A DNA stretch of 64,000 nucleotides from positions 1-64,000 of the forward strand of contig JAJQHQ010000084.1 in the NCBI GenBank assembly GCA_021199655.1, given 5' to 3'. This document shows positions 52,001 to 59,153 of this stretch, one piece after another (the stretch's first letter is position 1; the number at the start of each line of letters is the position of its first letter). The notes under the pieces were generated by a model that did not search any database, was not told where the DNA came from, and saw only the letters and a list, made by a program, of their open reading frames with translations. Source of the stretch: Lachnospiraceae bacterium (lineage in GTDB: Bacteria; Bacillota; Clostridia; Lachnospirales; Lachnospiraceae). A program made the translations under genes and the position numbers.

Positions 52001-53025
52001 GTAAGTATTATCATCGGAAGGTTGTGGAGTATTATGTCGGTCAGGAATTATCAAGAGCTTATTGTCTGGCAGAAGTCGATGGATCTGGTAACGGAGGTTT
52101 ATCGACTCGTGAAATTATTACCGAAGGAGGAATTGTATTCACTTTCGGATCAGATGAGAAGGGCGGCGGTGTCAATCCCTTCCAATATCGCAGAGGGACA
52201 GGCAAGAAACTCTACGAAGGAATTTGTAAACTTTCTATCGATCGCACGGGGGTCGAAGGCGGAGCTGGAAACGCAACTTATGATTTGTGTTCGCCTGAAA
52301 TACTTGACGCAATCACAAGTGAAGACTGCTCAGGACTTGTGTCAAGAGGTTGGAAAGATGCTGACCGGATTGATTGGAAAGCTATCCACTATTCACTAAC
52401 CACTGCTCACTACTGTCCCGATGAGGACAATGTCATTCCGATTACTGACCAGAAATATTTGCCTGACGATATAGTGGAGCGGCTTTGTGAATTTTTGAAA
52501 GTCGTATATGGCGATGAGAAACTCGAAGAAAACCTCGATTTTATCGCGAATGCGCTCGGGGGCAAAGGTACCACAAGCAGAGAAGTGATTCGTAAATACT
52601 TCATGAACGACTTCTTCAAGGATCATTGCAGGATTTACCAGAAGCGGCCAATTTACTGGCTTTTTGACAGTGGTAAACAAAATGGATTTAAAGCGCTTGT
52701 GTATATGCACCGCTGGGACAAGAACTCGATTGGCCGGGTACTGGTATATCTCCATAAGATTCAGGAAAAATATGAGATTGAGGTTCGTGCCATTGATGCC
52801 TTGATAGAGCATATGACGGATAAGCGGCAGGAGGCAGTGGAAGAACGGCGAAAGGATCATTTGTTGAAACAGATTGCTGAGATTAAGGAATACGATGAAA
52901 GCCTGGAACATATGACAAATGAATTTATTGATATTGATCTGGATGATGGTGTCAAGGTAAACTATGAGAAAGTGCAGACGGATCGCAATGGGGTGAAGTA
53001 TAAGATTCTTGCGCCGATCAAATAA
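49024..53025 (+). CDS. pglX: BREX-1 adenine-specific DNA methyltransferase PglX, with an internal insertion
   Basis: NCMGSGHILIYAFEVLMEIY and VCTNPPYLNKM methylase motifs; GCMFGRYSLDTNGLAYAGG...PDEDNVIPITDQKYLPDDIVERL; 1333 aa, longer than usual. Confidence 0.93.
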   Translation: MDKTAIKNFAIWARRKLISDMKMRAGFMGITEKGIAAPLPASTFEIQYFDVSSSEPVKIQGNEIQMRERIVTKLEQHAKESGYQTAYDSLIENMASVWFNRLIAIRYMEVNEYFPDQLRVLSSVSKGKQDPDIVSRPFDSDLEFTAAERRQVNEWMDTNKQDTLFRFLLLKRCNQLAECLPGLFEKKNDESEFFLRLGFVEKDGLVYHLVHDIDEDAWTDQVQIIGWLYQYYIAEKHDQIVNIYKGTVKKEDIPAATQLFTTDWVVRYMVDNSLGRYWIERHPESNLADKLEFFVKPKNGKIVYLNENVTPEEMTFFDNCMGSGHILIYAFEVLMEIYRERGYSDREAARSIVENNLFGLDIDDRCSQLAYFSVMMKARSYDRRFLDRGIRPHVYSIQESNSIEYYTNKTYLPDSQMNKIGEYLVDVFRHAKEIGSLKTVEVYDYDGYLEYLDHCKEQVEDNLEGYQWKITDAPLLESLARQAKVLSKKYITVCTNPPYLNKMERHLKKFVVSEYKPYSGDIFSVFIYRNFGLCEQDGYSAFMTPFVWMFIKTYENLRKYIIENKKITTLVQMEYSAFEEATVPICSFVLKNGKGEEKSLCFRLSDFKGGMEVQRKKVLDAITEPDCGYFHETRQDNFSKIPGEPIAYWVSEQVISDFTAGVKLEDIASPRKGLTTADDATFLRFWYEIVFQKIGFCCASSSSFKWYPLNKGGDFRRWYGNNEYVLNWENDGAELRAYKNSVIRNEDYYYKEAISWNDITTKYVSLRYKSQGQIFNDAGPSIYADHKTLLFLLALGNSNVMKYLGGLVAPTIHFTVGQMGEFPVIAADNNEKRIKIESSSERNILLSKTDWDVFETSWDFKQHPLIRLSRSIRDDTSVSASMNYYYGGHPKVNSPLELCYMLWQGECQKRFNELKNNEEELNRIFIDIYGLQDELTPEVEDKDVTIRKADLGRDIRSFLSYAVGCMFGRYSLDTNGLAYAGGDFSDQWVVVSGKYYHRKVVEYYVGQELSRAYCLAEVDGSGNGGLSTREIITEGGIVFTFGSDEKGGGVNPFQYRRGTGKKLYEGICKLSIDRTGVEGGAGNATYDLCSPEILDAITSEDCSGLVSRGWKDADRIDWKAIHYSLTTAHYCPDEDNVIPITDQKYLPDDIVERLCEFLKVVYGDEKLEENLDFIANALGGKGTTSREVIRKYFMNDFFKDHCRIYQKRPIYWLFDSGKQNGFKALVYMHRWDKNSIGRVLVYLHKIQEKYEIEVRAIDALIEHMTDKRQEAVEERRKDHLLKQIAEIKEYDESLEHMTNEFIDIDLDDGVKVNYEKVQTDRNGVKYKILAPIK
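51976..52414 (+). mobile_element. IVS-like insertion (four-helix-bundle ORF flanked by imperfect terminal inverted repeats) inside pglX
   Basis: Left AGTGATCAGTGGGTAGTGGTCAGTGGTAAG versus reverse complement of right AGTGAGCAGTGGTTAGTGAATAGTGGATAG, about 23/30 identical. It encloses a complete four-helix-bundle ORF and interrupts conserved PglX sequence. Confidence 0.7.
52034..52399 (+). CDS. Four helix bundle protein (S23/IVP, TIGR02436-like) nested in pglX in another frame
   Basis: MSVRNYQELIVWQKSMDLVTEVYRLVKLLPKEELYSLSDQMRRAAVSIPSNIAEGQARNSTKEFVNFLSIARGSKAELETQL; RBS GGAG upstream of ATG. Confidence 0.9.
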   Translation: MSVRNYQELIVWQKSMDLVTEVYRLVKLLPKEELYSLSDQMRRAAVSIPSNIAEGQARNSTKEFVNFLSIARGSKAELETQLMICVRLKYLTQSQVKTAQDLCQEVGKMLTGLIGKLSTIH

Positions 53026-53039
53026 TTGGAGGACAGTTT

Positions 53040-54343
53040 ATGGCAGAGAGCCAGAACATCGAATGGAAAGAATCGTGGCGGGATGAGTATCTGAAATGGG
53101 TATGCGGCTTTGCCAATGCACAGGGGGCAAAATTTATATCGGCTGCGACGATTCAGGAAAAATCGTTGGTGTGTCAGACAGCAAAAAATTATTAGAAGAT
53201 ATACCAAATAAGATTACACAATCGCTGGGAGTTGTTGCGGACGTCAATTTACTGACAGAGGGCGACAAAGAATATATTGAGATTATTGTCCCTGCATATT
53301 CGACCGGTATTACTTACAAGGGTGTTTATCACTACCGCAGTGGGAGTACGAAGTAGGTGCTTACAGGTCCGGCTTTAGAAAATTTCCTGAATGGAAAGCG
53401 TGGCGCGACATGGGACAGCATGCCTTTGCCTGCATTTAAAATATCAGATGTCGATGATGCGGTTATAGATAAATTTAAGCAATTAGCATCACAAAAAGGG
53501 CGAATTGATCCAAAGCTGCTAAATGAATCGAAAGAGGTTTTACTGGAAAAATTACATTTAAAATCAGGAGACTATTTGACAAATGCAGCAATGATGCTGT
53601 TTGCGAAAGATCCTGAGAAGTGGCAACTGGGAGCATTTGTCAAAATAGGATATTTCGAATCGGATTCAGAACTCGTATTTCAGGATGAAATCAGAGGCGC
53701 TTTGATCGAACTGGTAGATAAAATAATCGAAATTATATACCTGAAGTATATGAGAGCTAAAATTACCTATGTGGGAATGCAGAGACAGGAGAAATATTTT
53801 GTACCGGAGGCAGCGCTCCGTGAGACCCTCTTGAACGCCCTATGCCATTCTCAGTATAATTATGGAGTTCCTATACAGATCAGTATATATGAGGACAAGA
53901 TGTATATCGCCAACTGTGGATGCCTGCCGGAAAATTGGACAGTAGAGAACCTCATGAAAAAACACGCATCTAAGCCCTTTAATCCTAATATCGCATATGC
54001 TTTTTACCTCGCGGGATTTATTGAAAGCTGGGGCAGAGGTATAGAAAAGATATGCGATGCGTGTGAGAAAGATGGCTGCCCGCCACCTGAGTTTACGATA
54101 AACCCAGGAGATATTATGGTAAAATTTACAGCTTCGACCGATCAGGTTGTTCACCGACCGGGCGGGGTGACTGAGAGGGTGACTGAGAGGGTGACTGAGA
54201 GGGTGACTGAGAAGGAATTGAAGGTGATCGAGCTGCTGCAGGAAGACCCTGGATATACTTATGCAGAACTGGCTGAGAAACTGTCCGTCAGCAGAAAAAC
54301 CATTTCAGAAAGAATGAAAAATCTCAGAGAAAAAAAGCGATAG
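53040..54343 (+). pseudogene. AlbA_2/Schlafen-type ATP-binding putative regulator, disrupted by one frameshift and one nonsense codon
   Basis: MAESQNIEWKESWRDEYLKWVCGFANAQG (frame 0), then GGKIYIGCDDSGKIVGVSD... (frame 2), shift at CAGGGGGCAAA. SGSTK*VLTGPALENFLNGK with TAG at 53354-53356. C-terminal HTH. Confidence 0.85.
54166..54213. repeat. 12-bp tandem repeat (VTER x4)
   Basis: GTGACTGAGAGG repeated; codes VTERVTERVTERVTEK. Confidence 0.85.
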
Positions 54344-54419
54344 AGCGTGTTGGCTCTGCGACGAAAGGATATTGGAAAATACTTTATTAATGAACGCATG
54401 AGTTTTGGAGGAACCTGGT

Positions 54420-57005
54420 ATGGATGAGCTGAATCTTCAGGAGATTGAGAAAAAGCTGAATACGGAATATCAAAATGGCCAGAGGATGGTTTTCTGGTAT
54501 GATACAGAAGCATCTTTTGAAGAAGAGGTTGATCAGCTGAATCTTCCGGATGTGCAAATTGTCCGCCTGACTGAGAAAAATGCGTTTCGGGTCAAAATGC
54601 TGTTGGAGCATGAGCAGCCGGAGACAAAATTTCTTATATATGCGCCGTTTGAAAAGCCGGATTATTCTGTGAATCATCTGGAGGATACGTTACTGTATTC
54701 CAGAGAATTCTATGCGGACAGACTCTCGCTGATTGCCGCTGATGCGAAACTTCCGGCAAGACTTCGCACTAAATTGGAAAAACTGAAGGACTTTTTCAAT
54801 GCAGGGAAAAAGAGGCTTACAGCTGCACAGAAAAGAGCCGGGAATGCCCGAGTCAATGACTTCATTGAGCGTTCCAGAGATTTTGATATGGCATCAGCCG
54901 ATGAGGAACTTGTAATGCTGATCGCGATGTGTGTTGTTGCCAATGCGCGCAACACTACGGTTGATAATCTGTATTATGCGGTTCTTTCCTACGACGATCT
55001 CGAAAATGGACAGATTATAGATGAGTTTTCTAAATATGGGCTGGAAGAAGCTTTCTGGAAATTGACGGAACGCAGATTTGGCTATGACGATCCAAAGCCG
55101 AGTCTTCTGAAGCTTACGATGTCTTTGTTTGCAGTTTATTCATTTCGGGAGAATTTTGAGGAAGCACCGATGGACTGGAAGATCTTCATGCAGGATAAGA
55201 TGAAAAGACAGTCCAGTAGCATTTCTGTGCTTTTGGAAAACATGATGAATAATGTGATTTATCAGGGGCGTTTTGATGAACTGTCCGAGCTGGTATCTGA
55301 TAAACTGCGCGTGACGGATGTTTTGAAGAAAACACCTCTTGAATGTCTGGTCGCTATGGGCTCTTTTAAGGCAGCAGATGAGGTGCTAATCCATTGGATG
55401 GTAGAACGCATTACCGCAGAGGATAAAAATGCCTCTGTCGATGGACATAGTATCATCCAGCTTTGTGATATCCGGGGAAAGATGCATTTTGGACGGGAAT
55501 ACGCAGCAGAATATCAGGTAATCCGTTCGGCCAGAAATCTTCTGGATGCGGTTGGTTATCAGCCGGAAGATGCTCTTTCGGATCATATTAAAGCGTATGC
55601 AGAGAAAAACTATTTGATTGATATGGAGTATCGTCATTTTATCGCTGCGTATGATCAAATTGAAGATACGACTGTATTTGAAAAAATGAGGGATTTAATA
55701 CAGAATATTTACAGCACTGAGTATCTGGAAAAACTGGTATATTCCTGGAATCTTGCATATGAGAAGAACGAACAGCAGGAAATTATTCCATTGCAGCGTG
55801 ACTTTTATGAGGATGAAGTAAAACCGGTCAGGGAAAAAGTGGCGGTCATTATTTCAGATGCTTTTCGGTTTGAAGCTGCGAAAGAATTGGAAGCCTTATT
55901 TGCAGAAGACCAGAATTGCAAGGCGTCTATGAAAATGAAGATGGGAACCTTACCTGCAGTTACGGCAGTTGGAATGGCGGAATTGCTGCCGCATAAAACG
56001 ATTTCCATGACGGAAGATAAACCGTTTAAAATACTGGTCGATGGGAAACCCTGTGGAACTACTGCACAGAGGGAACAGATTTTACAAAATGCGAATCCGA
56101 AGTCTGCAGCGATTGATTTTGATTCGCTCAGCCAGATGAAAGTGGCGGAATTACGTTCCTTTACATCCGGGAAAGAGGTCATCTACGTCTATCACAATCG
56201 TGTGGATGCGACAGGTGAAACCATGCGCACGGAGGACTCGGTATTTGCTGCAGTCAATGATTCTATCCGGGAACTTTTTAAGCTGGTAAAAACCCTGTCG
56301 AAAAGCGGGAATGTCTATCGTTTCTTAATTACGGCAGATCATGGATTTATTTATACGAGAAAGCCATTGGAGGCGACAGACAAGCTGGAGAATGAAGCGG
56401 AAAAAGAAGCATTGGCTGACAGGAGATTTATTATATCCAGGAACAATCTGGCTCGAATAGGCATTTATGCTGTTATGCTGGGGGCAGCATTAAGGAATGA
56501 AGATCCCCGCTATATCAATCTTGCAAAAGGAATGAGCGTATTCAAATGCGGCGGAGGGATGAACTATGTGCATGGCGGATCGTCGCCGCAGGAACTGCTG
56601 ATTCCTACTTTGTTCATCAAGACACAGCGCGGAGTCGTAGATACGGAAGATGCTGTTATTAATCTGATTTCTGATATACGTAAAGTTACGAACCTGCGTC
56701 TGCGGCTGGATTTTTATCAGGAGAAGCCAGTCAGTGATATGGTAAAGGCTGCAACTTATCGGATACATTTCGTTTCCAATGAGGGCGAGTTGATCTCCAA
56801 CGAGGTCATTTATAAAGCTGATCATAAAGAGGAAAAAGCCGGGGATCGGATTGTAACGTTAGGTTTTGACATTAAGAGGAAAAACTACGACAGCAACCAG
56901 AGATATTTTCTTAAGGTAATCAACGATAAGACAAATGCTGAAATTTTGTCCAGACAAGTAATTATGGATCTTCCATTTACGGATGATTTTGGATTCGGGG
57001 TGTAA
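54420..57005 (+). CDS. pglZ: BREX-1 phosphatase PglZ (type A)
   Basis: FWYDTEASFEEEVDQLNL...VAVIISDAFRFEAAKEL...FLITADHGFIYTRKP (alkaline phosphatase-like PglZ domain). Confidence 0.93.
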   Translation: MDELNLQEIEKKLNTEYQNGQRMVFWYDTEASFEEEVDQLNLPDVQIVRLTEKNAFRVKMLLEHEQPETKFLIYAPFEKPDYSVNHLEDTLLYSREFYADRLSLIAADAKLPARLRTKLEKLKDFFNAGKKRLTAAQKRAGNARVNDFIERSRDFDMASADEELVMLIAMCVVANARNTTVDNLYYAVLSYDDLENGQIIDEFSKYGLEEAFWKLTERRFGYDDPKPSLLKLTMSLFAVYSFRENFEEAPMDWKIFMQDKMKRQSSSISVLLENMMNNVIYQGRFDELSELVSDKLRVTDVLKKTPLECLVAMGSFKAADEVLIHWMVERITAEDKNASVDGHSIIQLCDIRGKMHFGREYAAEYQVIRSARNLLDAVGYQPEDALSDHIKAYAEKNYLIDMEYRHFIAAYDQIEDTTVFEKMRDLIQNIYSTEYLEKLVYSWNLAYEKNEQQEIIPLQRDFYEDEVKPVREKVAVIISDAFRFEAAKELEALFAEDQNCKASMKMKMGTLPAVTAVGMAELLPHKTISMTEDKPFKILVDGKPCGTTAQREQILQNANPKSAAIDFDSLSQMKVAELRSFTSGKEVIYVYHNRVDATGETMRTEDSVFAAVNDSIRELFKLVKTLSKSGNVYRFLITADHGFIYTRKPLEATDKLENEAEKEALADRRFIISRNNLARIGIYAVMLGAALRNEDPRYINLAKGMSVFKCGGGMNYVHGGSSPQELLIPTLFIKTQRGVVDTEDAVINLISDIRKVTNLRLRLDFYQEKPVSDMVKAATYRIHFVSNEGELISNEVIYKADHKEEKAGDRIVTLGFDIKRKNYDSNQRYFLKVINDKTNAEILSRQVIMDLPFTDDFGFGV

Positions 57006-57008
57006 GAG

Positions 57009-59072
57009 ATGGAATCGGTAGAAGAAAGAGAAGATATAAGAGAGGTAATCCGGCGCAAATTACGTCAGAATTTTGATGGGAAAATTGTACGGAAAGACCT
57101 GACTAAGAAGATTAAAGAAGGTGCGAATGTACCGGTTTACGTATTGGAATTCCTTCTGGGACAGTATTGCAGTTCCGATGATCCGGAGATTGTTGAGCAG
57201 GGAGTACAGAATGTAAAGAGGATTCTGGCTGACAACTTTGTCCGGCCGGATGAAGCGCAGAAAATTCTGTCGAAGCTGCGGTCACATGGCAGTCATACAG
57301 TCATTGACCTGATAACAGTGCGGCTGGATCTGAAACAAAACGTCTATGTGGCCGACTTTTCCAATCTTGGAATCAGCAACATACCGATTGCTGACGAATA
57401 TCCGGAAAAGTTTGACCGGCTGCTCTGCGGCGGAATCTGGTGTATCATACAACTGGATTATGAGTATATCGAGGAAGAAAAGAAAAATGGTACTCCGATA
57501 CATATCCGGAAACTGACACCGATACAGATGCCTCATGTCGAAATGGATGATCTGAAACAGGGACGGAAAGCATTCACAAAAGAGGAGTGGATGGATGTAC
57601 TTCTGCGTTCCATCGGTATGGAGCCGGATGAATTGACAGCACGTGAAAAGTGGCTGCTTATCACCCGCATGATACCTCTGGTTGAGAATAATTTTAATCT
57701 TTGTGAGCTGGGGCCCAGAAGTACTGGGAAGTCTCATCTTTACAAGGAAATATCGCCAAACAGTATCCTTGTATCCGGTGGGCAGACTACGGTAGCAAAC
57801 CTGTTTTACAACATGGGACGAAAGACGGTCGGTCTGGTTGGCCTTTGGGACTGCGTGGCGTTTGATGAAGTGGCTGGCATCCGATTTAAGGATAAGGACG
57901 GCGTACAGATTATGAAAGACTATATGGCGTCCGGTTCCTTTGCGCGCGGAAAAGAAGAAAAGGCAGCATCCGCATCTATGGTATTTGTCGGAAACATCAA
58001 TCAGAGTGTAGATGTGCTGTTAAAAACATCCAGCCTGTTTGATCCGTTTCCGCCGGAAATGGGAACAGATACGGCATTCCTTGACCGTATTCACTGTTAT
58101 CTTCCTGGATGGGAGATTCCCAAATTCAGGCCGGAACATTTTACAGATGATTATGGGTTTATAACAGATTACCTTTCAGAATTTATACGGGAATTGCGTA
58201 AAGAGCAGTACGGAGATGCGTTGGATCAGTATTTCCGGCTGGGAAGAAACCTGAATCAGCGAGATACGATTGCTGTCCGGAAAATGGTGGATGGCTATCT
58301 GAAACTGATGTATCCGGACGGGAAATTTACAAAGGAACAACTGGAGGAGGTCCTGAAGCTTTCCCTTGAGATGCGACGGCGTGTGAAAGAACAGTTGAAA
58401 AAGCTGGGCGGGATGGAGTTCTATGATGTAAACTTTTCCTACATAGATCTGGAAGATATGTCAGAGCATTATATTTCTGTGCCGGAACAGGGCGGCGGTA
58501 CTCTTATCCCGGAAGGTATGTGCAATCCGGGACAGGTCTACACAGTTTCCCGCGGAAAATCCGGAATGCTGGGTGTGTTCCGCCTGGAAAGCCAGATGCT
58601 TCCTGGCAGCGGCAAGTTTGAGCGGACAGGAATCGGTACGGATCGGAATGCGAAAGAATCAACGAATACGGCATTCAATTTCCTGAAGGCCAATGGGAAC
58701 CGGATCAGCGGTGCCATCAGTACCACAACGAAAGATTACATTATCAATTATCAGGATTTACAGGGAATTGGCATGACCGGAAAGCTGGCGCTGCCGACTT
58801 TGATTGCGTTGTGTTCTATTGCATTGGGAAAGCCTGTATTGAGTTCTCTTGCAGTGCTCGGTGAGATCAGCATCAGCGGTACGCTGATTAAAGTGGATGA
58901 GTTGGCGAATGCCCTACAGGTGTGCGTCGACAGCGGTGCAAAGAAAGTCCTTGTCCCAGCAATTTCCATGGTGGATTATGTTACAGTTCCACCAGATTTA
59001 ATAAGCGCATTTCAGATAATACCATATCAGAGTGCGGAAGATGCGGTGTTTAAAGCGTTGGGGGTAGACTAA
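57009..59072 (+). CDS. brxL: BREX protein BrxL (Lon-like)
   Basis: NFNLCELGPRSTGKSHLYKEISPNSILVSGGQTTVANLFYNMG; C-terminal Lon-protease-like domain. Confidence 0.93.
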   Translation: MESVEEREDIREVIRRKLRQNFDGKIVRKDLTKKIKEGANVPVYVLEFLLGQYCSSDDPEIVEQGVQNVKRILADNFVRPDEAQKILSKLRSHGSHTVIDLITVRLDLKQNVYVADFSNLGISNIPIADEYPEKFDRLLCGGIWCIIQLDYEYIEEEKKNGTPIHIRKLTPIQMPHVEMDDLKQGRKAFTKEEWMDVLLRSIGMEPDELTAREKWLLITRMIPLVENNFNLCELGPRSTGKSHLYKEISPNSILVSGGQTTVANLFYNMGRKTVGLVGLWDCVAFDEVAGIRFKDKDGVQIMKDYMASGSFARGKEEKAASASMVFVGNINQSVDVLLKTSSLFDPFPPEMGTDTAFLDRIHCYLPGWEIPKFRPEHFTDDYGFITDYLSEFIRELRKEQYGDALDQYFRLGRNLNQRDTIAVRKMVDGYLKLMYPDGKFTKEQLEEVLKLSLEMRRRVKEQLKKLGGMEFYDVNFSYIDLEDMSEHYISVPEQGGGTLIPEGMCNPGQVYTVSRGKSGMLGVFRLESQMLPGSGKFERTGIGTDRNAKESTNTAFNFLKANGNRISGAISTTTKDYIINYQDLQGIGMTGKLALPTLIALCSIALGKPVLSSLAVLGEISISGTLIKVDELANALQVCVDSGAKKVLVPAISMVDYVTVPPDLISAFQIIPYQSAEDAVFKALGVD

Positions 59073-59153
59073 TTGATATTCATGCGACAAAAATATTTGT
59101 ATGCTGCTTAGGGTTTTGTATAAGCATAGATAATATTAAGAGAGAGGTACAGA

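Noticed and set aside
49018-53025. pglX as a pseudogene split by the four-helix-bundle insertion
   Set aside because: The pglX frame is continuous on both sides and through the insert, so it is an intact ORF by sequence. Function is unknown.
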